The notes under the pieces: generated by a model
The model's input: only the letters and a program-made list of their open reading frames with translations
Databases searched by the model: none
Told to the model about the DNA's origin: nothing
Source of the DNA: CAZEGC01 sp964511635
GTDB lineage: Bacteria > Patescibacteriota > Saccharimonadia > Saccharimonadales > Saccharimonadaceae
NCBI GenBank assembly: GCA_964511635.1
Contig: CAZEGC010000009.1
Span: 1 to 30,682, forward strand
Direction: 5' to 3'
DNA: 30,682 bases
Shown: in pieces, positions 1 to 7,061 of the stretch
Layout: each line of letters begins with the position of its first letter
How positions within the stretch are numbered: position 1 is the first letter of the stretch
Position numbers and translations under genes: made by a program

Positions 1-316
<316 letters not shown>

Positions 317-324
317 ATGTCCTT

Positions 325-360
325 GTTACCACTGTTAATGCTTGCATTAACAACGGTAGC
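325..360 (+). other. Hairpin in 23S-5S spacer
   Basis: A stem of GTTAATG (334-340) and CATTAAC (345-351) closes a CTTG tetraloop. A second stem, GTTACC (325-330) with GGTAGC (355-360, one G-U), extends it. It sits just after the 23S end and has no T-tract, so an rRNA processing signal is more likely than a terminator. The remaining spacer to the 5S gene (about 361-533) contains no tRNA that I can fold. Confidence 0.5.
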
Positions 361-533
361 GAGGTAGACTTGACTAGTATTTGGTGAATATCAAGCAATG
401 CTTGAAACGTCACCAACGTCGATCTTTTGAATGATTTATCGATAAAACCGTGTCCTGTTTGGACGCCGAAGAATGGTTTCATGACCCACTACTGAAATAA
501 TAGTAGCTATAAAAGTGTCAGTATGAAGCCATC

Positions 534-643
534 CTTCGGTGCCCATGGCGCTGGGGAAACACCTGTTACCATTCCGAACACAGAAGTTAAGCCTAGCAGC
601 GGCGATTATACTGCGCAAGTGGGAAACTAGCACGGTGCCGAAT
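534..643 (+). rRNA. 5S ribosomal RNA
   Basis: The stretch carries the 5S core CCATTCCGAACACAGAAGTTAAGC at 569-592 (the loop B/C region), with terminal arms TTCGGTGCC (535-543) and GGTGCCGAA (634-642) that pair as helix I. The length of about 110 bases fits 5S rRNA. It is followed at once by an intrinsic terminator, so it is the last gene of the rRNA operon. Confidence 0.93.
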
Positions 644-646
644 TAT

Positions 647-678
647 AAAAAGACCCCCCTAATAGGAGGGTCTTTTTC
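647..678 (+). terminator. rRNA operon terminator
   Basis: The stem AAAAAGACCCCCC / GGAGGGTCTTTTT has a short CTAATA-type loop and ends in a T-run, directly behind the 5S gene. It is a classic rho-independent terminator. Confidence 0.9.
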
Positions 679-710
679 TTTTGGTTGCTATATGGGTGCG
701 CTAGCTATCG

Positions 711-716
711 TATAAT
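711..716 (+). promoter_or_regulatory. -10 box for the HD-domain gene
   Basis: A consensus TATAAT lies 40 bases before the start at 757. No good -35 hexamer is found at 17 bp. The predicted transcript starts near 724 and includes the AAGGAGG ribosome binding site at 741-747. Confidence 0.5.
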
Positions 717-756
717 TCGTCATGCTATCATAGCAATGTTAAGGAGGAGTGCTAGC

Positions 757-1359
757 ATGCAATATCTTGATTTTGAACCAGAGCGTAAACAGCGGTCTAT
801 CGATCGAACATTTGAGGAATGGCTTGATTTGATAGAAGGTCAAAATGCAGAGGCAGTTAAAAGATTCCTTGATGATAAAGGGAACGCTCGCCGTATCAAT
901 ACTGCGCCAGGCTCACGCGAGGCGCACCACGCATGGGAAGGTGGATATAGAGAGCATATTCGTCAGACTATGATGCTTGTTGCTAGAGATTTTAACCTCA
1001 TGACAGAAGTGGGCTTGATAGAAACACTTCCCGAGGAGGAGCGGTTTACGTTAAGTGATGCACTAACAGTCATGTTCCTGCATGATATTGAAAAACCATT
1101 TATGTATGAGATGCAGCCGGATGGAAGTGTGCGTAAATTGTTAGGGATGACCAAGGCCGAACGCAAAGATTTTCGCGATGGTGTGATTGCTAGCTTTGGA
1201 TTTAATATTACCCCTACTATGGAGAACGCTTTGAAATTTGTCGAAGGGGTGAGGGATGAAGATTATATCCCCGGTGAACGTGCCGATCAACCGCTAGCAG
1301 CCTTGTGCCACTCTGCCGACAACCTCAGCGCTCGGGCCTTTTACGATTTCAGCGGATAG
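757..1359 (+). CDS. HD-domain protein, function unknown
   Basis: This 200-residue protein has the residues of an HD-type phosphohydrolase: a His pair in EAHHAW (57-58), the signature LHDIEKP with H109-D110, and a late Asp in CHSADN (D188). The family generally hydrolyses phosphate esters with a metal pair, but the substrate here cannot be told. I chose ATG 757 because a strong AAGGAGG precedes it; a longer reading from 685 would start upstream of the -10 box and has no ribosome binding site. It stands alone between the rRNA terminator and its own terminator. There is no membrane segment or signal peptide. The family call is moderate because the spacing between the first His and the HD pair (about 50 residues) is at the long end and no closer relative is recognised. 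Confidence 0.75.
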   Translation: MQYLDFEPERKQRSIDRTFEEWLDLIEGQNAEAVKRFLDDKGNARRINTAPGSREAHHAWEGGYREHIRQTMMLVARDFNLMTEVGLIETLPEEERFTLSDALTVMFLHDIEKPFMYEMQPDGSVRKLLGMTKAERKDFRDGVIASFGFNITPTMENALKFVEGVRDEDYIPGERADQPLAALCHSADNLSARAFYDFSG

Positions 1360-1378
1360 AAAACTATTATTAGGAAAA

Positions 1379-1408
1379 AACGACCCATCTCGCAGATAGG
1401 GTCGTTTT
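1379..1408 (+). terminator. Terminator after HD-domain gene
   Basis: The stem ACGACCC(T)ATCT / AGATAGGGTCGT encloses CGC and is followed by TTTT. An A-run lies on the 5' side, so it may also act from the other strand. Confidence 0.88.
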
Positions 1409-1555
1409 GGTTTGAATCTAAATTTAGGATTCAAACAGGTGCCTTAGCCTATATAGCATTACGAATGATAAATTCGAAATAGACTATATTTATAATATCG
1501 CACCAGGCGCATATATGCAAATACTTATTTACAATAAAAATAGCTTATGTAAATA

Positions 1556-1584
1556 TTGACAAAAAGCACAAGAAGTGTTAGTAT
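1556..1584 (+). promoter_or_regulatory. Promoter of the KGG-repeat gene
   Basis: TTGACA (1556-1561), a 17-bp spacer and TAGTAT (1579-1584) make a near-consensus sigma-70 promoter. The predicted leader is about 85 bases long. The stretch 1409-1555 is AT-rich and shows no gene. Confidence 0.8.
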
Positions 1585-1677
1585 TAAATCATACACATAG
1601 CATGTGTGAGGTAATAGTGAGGGTTTTTATCGGCTTAGTCCGGTGGAAATCTTTTTAATAGAGAGGAAAAGATGTAA

Positions 1678-1890
1678 ATGGCAGGAACCAAAGAGGGTGG
1701 CAAGAAGGCCGCACTAAAAAACAAGCAAAAACACGGTGCTGATTTTTACGCTCGCATAGGCGCTAAAGGTGGCCGTAATGGTAAAACTGGTGGATTTGCC
1801 GCCAACCCACAGCTAGCTCGAATTGCTGGCGCCAAAGGTGGTCGTATTTCTAGGCGGCGCAAAAAAGCCGATACAACAACTGAAGGCTAG
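1678..1890 (+). CDS. Small KGG-repeat protein
   Basis: This 70-residue, strongly basic protein has repeated glycine-rich KGG-type units: KEGGKKA (5-11), GAKGGRNGKTGG (about 28-39) and GAKGGRISRRRKK (about 51-63). The pattern resembles the KGG-motif family (YciG, Con-10), small stress- or sporulation-associated proteins of unclear biochemistry. The basic tail RISRRRKK could bind nucleic acid, but that is inference. The start at 1678 is supported by GAGAGGAAAAG a few bases upstream. The gene has its own near-consensus promoter and its own terminator, so it is a single-gene unit that is probably well expressed. Confidence 0.8.
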   Translation: MAGTKEGGKKAALKNKQKHGADFYARIGAKGGRNGKTGGFAANPQLARIAGAKGGRISRRRKKADTTTEG

Positions 1891-1904
1891 ATTAGCTATC
1901 AACC

Positions 1905-1936
1905 AAAAGATCCCGCAAATTATTGCGGGATCTTTT
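1905..1936 (+). terminator. Terminator after KGG-repeat gene
   Basis: AAAAGATCCCGCAA / TTGCGGGATCTTTT forms a near-perfect hairpin with a short loop. It is symmetrical, with an A-run and a T-run, and lies between convergent genes, so it probably stops transcription from both sides. Confidence 0.92.
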
Positions 1937-1947
1937 ATATTCAAATA

Positions 1948-2427
1948 TTACCTAGCTATAGGGTAGCGCCTAAGTGCGCAGGCTTTGGCTTCATTTACAT
2001 GCCACGCACCAGTGCAGGCCAGGCATTCATAGCGATTCTTAGCGGTCTGCACGCCGTTCAGCTCGCAGCTAGGGCAACAGCTGCGCATATGCAGCCAGTC
2101 GCGGTAGCTGTCTAGTAAACTTTCAGCCACGTCCTCGGATATGGGTACGTTATATTTTTTCGCAAGTCTAGTTCTAGCATAGTGCCACGCGTCACGTTCG
2201 ATTGCCAGCAGTTGTACGTCGCGGGTGTAGCCTTTGTGACCTAGCAGGGCGTGGGCTAGCTCGTGCAGTAACTTCTGTTGGGCGTATTCACCTGATGGGT
2301 CGTAGTAGACCGTGCTTGTATGCGGGCTCCAGCTAAATTCATGGCTAGTGCAGAAGACTAGCGACGCATAGTCGGCAGCTAGCTGCTTAACTAACGAGGT
2401 TATCGAGGGCATAATAGTAGCATCCAT
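1948..2427 (-). CDS. IrrE/ImmA-like zinc metallopeptidase with zinc ribbon
   Basis: This 159-residue protein contains HELAH (55-59), the HEXXH motif of zinc metallopeptidases. A downstream acidic residue in AIERDAW (E77) fits as the third ligand, as in the ImmA/IrrE family. The C-terminal 45 residues form a zinc ribbon with CPSC (118-121) and CLAC (135-138). ImmA/IrrE proteins often cleave repressors in mobile elements or stress responses, but no repressor gene lies next to this one. The start at 2427 overlaps the end of the upstream ROK gene by 41 bases; ATG 2412 is a possible alternative. The overlap suggests translational coupling with the kinase. There is no signal peptide, so it is probably cytoplasmic. 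Confidence 0.78.
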   Translation of the reverse strand: MDATIMPSITSLVKQLAADYASLVFCTSHEFSWSPHTSTVYYDPSGEYAQQKLLHELAHALLGHKGYTRDVQLLAIERDAWHYARTRLAKKYNVPISEDVAESLLDSYRDWLHMRSCCPSCELNGVQTAKNRYECLACTGAWHVNEAKACALRRYPIAR

Positions 2428-3202
2428 ATATTACCGCCTCTTCGGGGTGAGAAGCTGCAATAATTTTTGGTGTTACGATATGTGGCGGTAATCTTTCAAT
2501 TAAAATATCGTTTAACAACTTAGAATATCTTTCAAAGTAGGTTCCGATACTGCCACCTATAATAATTATATCGGGTTGAATTATAGGTATGACCGCAATA
2601 AAACCACGTGAAATGCGATCGGCAATATGCTCCCAGGCGCGTTTACTGTGAATGTCACGGGCATATTTGCCGTAAGTTTTATAAATAGCTTGACCTGATG
2701 CAAAAGTCTCCCACTGGCGCACTATGCCGTCATATTCTACTAGTGCATGGCCGCCTTCGCTATTGCGCAGTCCTGGATCTATTTTGCCATTAGTAATCAT
2801 GCCCGTACCGATGCCAGTGCTGATAGTCACGTAAAGCGACGAAACTGGCATAGGGTCTAGGGTGCGTGTTTCAGCTAAGCCTGCTAAATTTGCATCATTT
2901 TCAACCAAGACATCGATACCGGGAAACGCTTTTTTAAGAGGTGTAGCGACATCAAAGTTGGACCATTTCAAATTATTACACCAGATGGCGACACCTTCTT
3001 TGATTATACCCGGAAGGGCGACGACTATGGCATCTGCAGTTTCCTTGTTGCCTAGGATGTTTTTAATTGAACCAGTAAGTTGCTCAAGGTATTTGGACTG
3101 ATTTTTTGAGGTAGGAAATTTTTCGCTTTTTATAATTTCTCCGTCGCTATTGAAGCCAGCTACGAGAGTTTTTGTCCCACCAGTATCTACCGCTATTAAC
3201 AT
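2387..3202 (-). CDS. ROK-family sugar kinase
   Basis: The 271-residue protein has the ASKHA ATP-binding fold of ROK kinases: VDTGGTKT (5-12) for the phosphate, ENDANLAG for the catalytic Asp region, and STGIGTGMI. ROK kinases phosphorylate glucose or amino sugars. The substrate is unknown here. The usual ROK zinc motif (a His followed by a CxCGxxGC cluster) is missing: GGHALVEYDG is followed by no cysteines. I chose ATG 3202 because it begins the conserved LIAVDTGGT strand and lies 6 bases after an extended -10 box (TGCTACACT on the minus strand). A 60-residue longer reading would run back through the divergent promoter region. It has no ribosome binding site and is probably read from a leaderless transcript. 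Length is slightly below the usual ~300. Confidence 0.85.
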   Translation of the reverse strand: MLIAVDTGGTKTLVAGFNSDGEIIKSEKFPTSKNQSKYLEQLTGSIKNILGNKETADAIVVALPGIIKEGVAIWCNNLKWSNFDVATPLKKAFPGIDVLVENDANLAGLAETRTLDPMPVSSLYVTISTGIGTGMITNGKIDPGLRNSEGGHALVEYDGIVRQWETFASGQAIYKTYGKYARDIHSKRAWEHIADRISRGFIAVIPIIQPDIIIIGGSIGTYFERYSKLLNDILIERLPPHIVTPKIIAASHPEEAVIYGCYYYALDNLVS

Positions 3203-3213
3203 GACTATAGTGT

Positions 3214-3238
3214 AGCACAAGTTTAGAAAACTTGTGCT
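3214..3238. promoter_or_regulatory. Operator-like perfect palindrome between divergent promoters
   Basis: Eleven-base arms AGCACAAGTTT (3214-3224) and AAACTTGTGCT (3228-3238) flank AGA. The left arm ends at the -10 box of the leftward ROK gene. The right arm contains the -35 box of the rightward gene at 3291. A protein bound here would block both promoters. It has no flanking T-run on either transcript, so an operator is more likely than a terminator. Confidence 0.55.
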
Positions 3239-3260
3239 CGGTTGAAAAAAATTATATACT
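3232..3260 (+). promoter_or_regulatory. Promoter of the MPETG protein gene
   Basis: TTGTGC (3232-3237), a 17-bp spacer and TATACT (3255-3260). The -35 box lies within the right arm of the palindrome at 3214-3238. The ribosome binding site GAGGAA at 3280-3285 lies within the resulting leader. Confidence 0.65.
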
Positions 3261-3290
3261 ATTGTGAAAGTAATTTTTTGAGGAAAAAGT

Positions 3291-3722
3291 ATGGAGTCTC
3301 GAAGTAGTAGCAACCAGGGTGGTTCAATACTAGTCTTTGTAGTTGTATCACTGGTCCTAGTTGGGCTATTGATCGGAGGCATTTTAGGGGTCCGTCAGTT
3401 TGGGGAAGATATTCGCTTTGCTAGTGATAGTGGGCAAGTGCCCCTAGAGGAGAATGCAACAGACGAGCCGACTCCTGACGGGGATGGATCGAGCGTGGAG
3501 AGTGAGAGCGAAGATGAGGTGCAGGTTGGCGAGTCCAGGGATGATAGTGCCGACACTTCGGCCCAGCAAGGTAATGACGGGAGTCCAGAGGCAGACGCTA
3601 GTGCACCTGGTGAAATGCCTGAAACAGGACCAGCTGAAACATTGACATCAATAGCAGTTCTAGCTGCATTAGCCTTCGTAGGTTCTAGCTACATCCAGTC
3701 GCGTAAAATTCATTGGAATTAG
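3291..3722 (+). CDS. Small membrane/surface protein with MPETG sortase-like signal
   Basis: This 143-residue protein has an N-terminal hydrophobic segment (about 11-34) that may be a signal anchor, then an acidic Ser/Asp/Glu-rich stretch (about 40-107) with no recognisable fold. It ends with MPETGP (109-114), a hydrophobic segment (about 116-134) and the basic tail QSRKIHWN. That order of motif, membrane segment and positive tail is the layout of a sortase cell-wall signal, with Met in place of the first Leu of LPXTG. The low-complexity middle could be a surface stalk. GAGGAA precedes the ATG. No sortase gene is in the window, so anchoring is inferred. It could instead be a two-pass membrane protein with an acidic loop. 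Confidence 0.72.
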   Translation: MESRSSSNQGGSILVFVVVSLVLVGLLIGGILGVRQFGEDIRFASDSGQVPLEENATDEPTPDGDGSSVESESEDEVQVGESRDDSADTSAQQGNDGSPEADASAPGEMPETGPAETLTSIAVLAALAFVGSSYIQSRKIHWN

Positions 3723-3732
3723 ACCACTTTCT

Positions 3733-3761
3733 TTGACGCGTTATCCTGTCTGAGGTACAAT
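3733..3761 (+). promoter_or_regulatory. Promoter of the S1 gene
   Basis: TTGACG (3733-3738), 17 bp, TACAAT (3756-3761). It predicts a leader of about 75 bases before the S1 start at 3842. Confidence 0.75.
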
Positions 3762-3841
3762 AGGGGTAATCTAGGTGGCACGTGATACTTTACGCGTGCC
3801 CTCAAGAAATACAATTTAAGGAAGGAGTCTTAACAAGACTT

Positions 3842-4912
3842 ATGGCTAAAGCCGCAATAACAATGGATGAATTGCTCGCTAGTACTGACACTAGTGTCAA
3901 GCAATTAACGCAAGGTGAAATCACCACCGGGACGGTTCTGTCTGTCCGAAAGCATGAAGTACTGATAGATCTAGGAGCTCAAGGTGTCGGGTTTGTTCCG
4001 CGCCGCGAGGTTGGGTTTTCTCGTAATTTAAATGAAGGCGATGAAGTAACCGCTAGCGTGGTTGATTCAGAGCTAGAAAACGGATATTCGCTACTTTCAC
4101 TCAGGAAGGCTGCCAAAGATCGCGGCTGGGATGAAATTGTAAAGTATATGGAAAATGGTGAAACTATCGAGGTCTCACCGTACGACGCTAATCGGGGCGG
4201 CTTGCTGGTAGAATTCGAAGGTGTGCGAGGTTTCTTGCCGGTTTCGCAGTTATCTGCAGAGCACTATCCTCGCGTAGGTAGCAGTGACAAGGATGAAATT
4301 CTACAACGCCTGAACGCGCTAACCGGAAAATCGATGCAAGTTCGCATTCTAGATGCGGATAAAAAAGCCAACAAGCTAATCTTTAGTGAAAAAGAAGCTG
4401 TCAAGGAAGGCCTAGTAGAGCGATTCGAGAGTCTGTCAATTGGTGACACCGTTAAGGGTGTCGTGACTGGTGTGGTTGATTTCGGTGTATTCGTAAATGT
4501 GGATGGCATCGAAGGCTTAATACACATTTCGGAAATAAGCTGGGAGCGTGTCAATAACCCTAGTGATTACATAAAGTCTGGTGAATCAATCGAAGCAAAG
4601 ATCATATCGATTGATAAGGACCGACTAAGTCTTAGCATTAAGCAGCTTAGTGAAGACCCCTGGTTTACAGAAGTAGAGCAATTTAAAAAGGGCGATAAGG
4701 TTGAAGGCACAGTAACTCGAATCACTCCATTTGGAGCATTTGTGCAAATCAGCCCAGCAGTTGAAGCACTAGTCCACATCAGTGAACTAGGTGGAGGCGA
4801 TAGCGCCGACCCCGAGAAGGTCTTTACGCTAAATGAGCGAAAAGAATTCGTTGTGCTCGACATCGACAAGGACAATCGAAAGATCTCACTTAGTCTTGGT
4901 AAGAACAAATAA
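3842..4912 (+). CDS. rpsA: Ribosomal protein S1 (four S1 domains)
   Basis: The 356-residue protein is built of four S1 RNA-binding domains at about 22-88, 104-180, 197-270 and 286-356. The last two carry the typical GxVTxVxxFGxFV and GLIHISE / ALVHISE motifs. It is the S1-type protein that helps recruit mRNA to the 30S subunit. Four domains are fewer than the six of E. coli and match the shorter S1 of many Gram-positive and CPR bacteria. The start at 3842 begins MAKAAITMDELL. The AAGGAGT at 3822-3828 lies about 13 bases before it, which is long. A reading from 3782 would add 20 unlikely residues. The next gene is infB, so two initiation factors of translation lie side by side. With leaderless starts common in this window, S1 may matter mainly for the subset of mRNAs that have leaders. 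Confidence 0.92.
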   Translation: MAKAAITMDELLASTDTSVKQLTQGEITTGTVLSVRKHEVLIDLGAQGVGFVPRREVGFSRNLNEGDEVTASVVDSELENGYSLLSLRKAAKDRGWDEIVKYMENGETIEVSPYDANRGGLLVEFEGVRGFLPVSQLSAEHYPRVGSSDKDEILQRLNALTGKSMQVRILDADKKANKLIFSEKEAVKEGLVERFESLSIGDTVKGVVTGVVDFGVFVNVDGIEGLIHISEISWERVNNPSDYIKSGESIEAKIISIDKDRLSLSIKQLSEDPWFTEVEQFKKGDKVEGTVTRITPFGAFVQISPAVEALVHISELGGGDSADPEKVFTLNERKEFVVLDIDKDNRKISLSLGKNK

Positions 4913-4920
4913 CGGAGCAA

Positions 4921-4949
4921 TTGACTACTGCAAAGGTCGCAACTATCAA
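4921..4949 (+). promoter_or_regulatory. Possible infB promoter
   Basis: TTGACT (4921-4926) and TATCAA (4944-4949) are 17 bp apart in the 86-bp gap between rpsA and infB. The -10 is poor, so infB may equally be read through from rpsA. Confidence 0.35.
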
Positions 4950-4998
4950 TATCATTAATTTATCGCCCGAGGTTCAGGCAGAAAGGAGCTAGATCCAT

Positions 4999-6765
4999 AT
5001 GAGTCAGCAAAAATTAGTAGTGATTTCTGATTCGATCACTGTGGGCGAGCTAGCTGAAACGCTCAATCTGCCAATTACAACACTTGTCGGAGAATTGTTT
5101 AAAAATGGCATTGTAGCCACAATTAATCAACGGATAGATTTTGAAACAGCTCAAATTATCGTAGAGGAGCTGGGGATAGATGTAGACTTGCAGCGTAAAG
5201 AATCTGCCAGTACCGAGCACGCCAAGCGTGAATTGTCAGAGAGCGCTAGGGAGCGTCCGCCGATAGTTGCCGTCATGGGTCACGTTGATCACGGTAAAAC
5301 GACCTTGCTTGATGCGATCTTGGGAATGAAGGTCGTCGATGACGAGGCTGGTGGTATTACTCAGCATATTAGCGCGTATCAAACTATCAGAAATGACCGG
5401 GCAATTACATTGCTTGATACACCAGGACATGAAGCCTTTGCGGCACTTCGTCAACACGGCGCCACCTTAACTGACGTAGTGATAATCGTAGTGGCAGCTG
5501 ATGACGGCGTCAAGCCGCAAACTGTCGAGGCAATTAAATTTGCTCAAAATGCAAATGCAAAAATTGTCGTAGCAATAAATAAAATTGACAAAGATACTGC
5601 TGATTCAAATCGCGTCAAAGCGCAGCTTGCTAGCGAATATAACCTTAATCCAGAAGAGTGGGGCGGCGACACCATAATGGTTGAAGTTAGCGCCATAAAA
5701 AGCGAAGGAATTGATAAGCTGCTAGACATGGTACTTTTGGTGGCTGACCTAGAGGAGCTAAAAGCAGAGGCAGACATCCCAGCAGAGGGCCTAGTGATTG
5801 AGGCTCACATGGAGCAGGGGCGAGGATCAGTGGTCGGACTCTTGGTTGAGCATGGCTCTTTGCGACCCGGGCACTTTTTAGTGGCTGGCACGTCTTACGG
5901 TAAGGTACGAACATTGCTGGATTTTGCCAGTAAGCCAATCAAAGAGGCCGGACCCTCTACTCCGGTAACAGTTACTGGCTTCAAAGAGCTACCGCAGTTC
6001 GGTGATGTATTTAATGTTGTAAAGTCAGAAAAAGAAGCACGCTCAAAGGTGGCAGCCCATAAGGCCGAGCGTGAACGTGATCTAGCTCAGGCGAATGTAA
6101 CGGGTGCAGATTTACTGAAGATGATGAGCCAAAAGAACGAAGCCCAAGATCTGAACGTACTTGTAAAAGCTGATGTTCAAGGTTCGCTTACGTCTGTAAT
6201 CGATAGTCTAAAACTAGTTGATACTGATGGCGCCGTTAATCTAAGGATAATTGGATCCGGAGTCGGTGGTATCAATGAAACCGATATTCAAAAAGCAGCA
6301 GGTGAAAATACTATCATTTACGGTTTTAACGTCGAGATGTCACCGGCGGCCAAGCGCCTAGCAGCTCGGGAAAAAGTGCAGGTCAGAGTCTTTAAGGTCA
6401 TTTATGAACTACTTGACGATGCTCGTCAGTCGATGGAAAACTTACTGGCCCCTGAAGTAGTTGAAACAGAGATAGGAAAGCTGACAATTAAAGGCATCTT
6501 CAGGACTCTGCGTGATGAAGTGATCGCTGGTGGTGAAGTCACAGGGGGCAAGGTAACTCCAGGTGTGCTAGCCCGCGTTAAGCGCGGCGATGAACAGATT
6601 GCCGAAGTAGAAGTAGCAAAAGTCCAACGCCAGCAACAGGAAGCAAAGGAAGTTTTCGAAGGCGAAATGTGTGGACTTAGTCTAAAAACGCAGAAAAAGC
6701 TACTGCTCGAAGAGGGCGACAAGCTCGAATTCTTTACCAGGGAACTAGTTAAGCGTAAGTTGTAA
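4999..6765 (+). CDS. infB: Translation initiation factor IF-2
   Basis: The 588-residue GTPase carries initiator fMet-tRNA to the 30S subunit and promotes subunit joining. An N-terminal IF2-N-like domain spans about 5-62. The G domain has GHVDHGKTT (94-102), DTPGHEAF (switch II) and NKIDK (guanine specificity). Then come domain II (from about 265), domain III with VLVKADVQGS, and the C-terminal fMet-tRNA binding domain with IKGIFRT. It lacks the long charged N-terminal extension of enterobacterial IF-2 (about 890 residues), as is usual for reduced genomes. The start at 4999 is supported by AGAAAGGAGCT about 10 bases upstream. It follows rpsA by 86 bp and may share its promoter. All key motif residues are present. 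Confidence 0.97.
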   Translation: MSQQKLVVISDSITVGELAETLNLPITTLVGELFKNGIVATINQRIDFETAQIIVEELGIDVDLQRKESASTEHAKRELSESARERPPIVAVMGHVDHGKTTLLDAILGMKVVDDEAGGITQHISAYQTIRNDRAITLLDTPGHEAFAALRQHGATLTDVVIIVVAADDGVKPQTVEAIKFAQNANAKIVVAINKIDKDTADSNRVKAQLASEYNLNPEEWGGDTIMVEVSAIKSEGIDKLLDMVLLVADLEELKAEADIPAEGLVIEAHMEQGRGSVVGLLVEHGSLRPGHFLVAGTSYGKVRTLLDFASKPIKEAGPSTPVTVTGFKELPQFGDVFNVVKSEKEARSKVAAHKAERERDLAQANVTGADLLKMMSQKNEAQDLNVLVKADVQGSLTSVIDSLKLVDTDGAVNLRIIGSGVGGINETDIQKAAGENTIIYGFNVEMSPAAKRLAAREKVQVRVFKVIYELLDDARQSMENLLAPEVVETEIGKLTIKGIFRTLRDEVIAGGEVTGGKVTPGVLARVKRGDEQIAEVEVAKVQRQQQEAKEVFEGEMCGLSLKTQKKLLLEEGDKLEFFTRELVKRKL

Positions 6766-6789
6766 GTAAACAAAAAGATGCTGTAGTAC

Positions 6790-6818
6790 TTGCATATTTG
6801 ATTAAAATATGTTAAATT
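6790..6818 (+). promoter_or_regulatory. Promoter of the PP2C paralogue
   Basis: TTGCAT (6790-6795), 17 bp, TAAATT (6813-6818), with TGT just before the -10. The same TTGCAT plus TGn arrangement precedes the second paralogue at 8767, suggesting parallel control. Confidence 0.6.
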
Positions 6819-6852
6819 AGCTTTATTGTTTAAAATAATGTGTGAGGCAATT

Positions 6853-7061
6853 ATGGAAAACCCAATCTCAACCCGCCGCGCTAACTTCGAAGACAACAAG
6901 CAGAAGNNNNNNNNNNNNNNNNNNNNNNNNNNNNNNNNNNNNNNNNNNNNNNNNNNNNNNNNNNNNNNNNNNNNNNNNNNNNNNNNNNNNNNNNNNNNNN
7001 NNNNNNTGCCAACAAAACCCTTGACCGTGTTCTAGATCGTTACGATAGTGGTGAGCTTGAA
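6853..7061 (+). repeat. Shared 5' module, copy 1 (interrupted by N gap)
   Basis: Bases 6853-6906 are identical to 8851-8904, and 7007-7061 are identical to 9084-9138. The 100 N between them stand for what is 179 bp in copy 2. Beyond 7061 the two genes diverge strongly at once. The identical block encodes the first ~96 residues of both paralogues. Confidence 0.9.

Noticed and set aside
317..533. tRNA gene in the 23S-5S spacer
   Set aside because: No GGTTCRANYCC T-arm or cloverleaf could be built; only a hairpin at 325-360 is clear.
3214..3238. Palindrome as bidirectional terminator
   Set aside because: It lies between divergent starts, upstream of both transcripts, and has no T-run on either side at the right place.
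6826..7035. Reading the first paralogue as a broken gene or two genes because the frame does not continue across the N block
   Set aside because: The gap is exactly 100 N, a usual placeholder. With the 179 bp present in the other copy the frame is intact.
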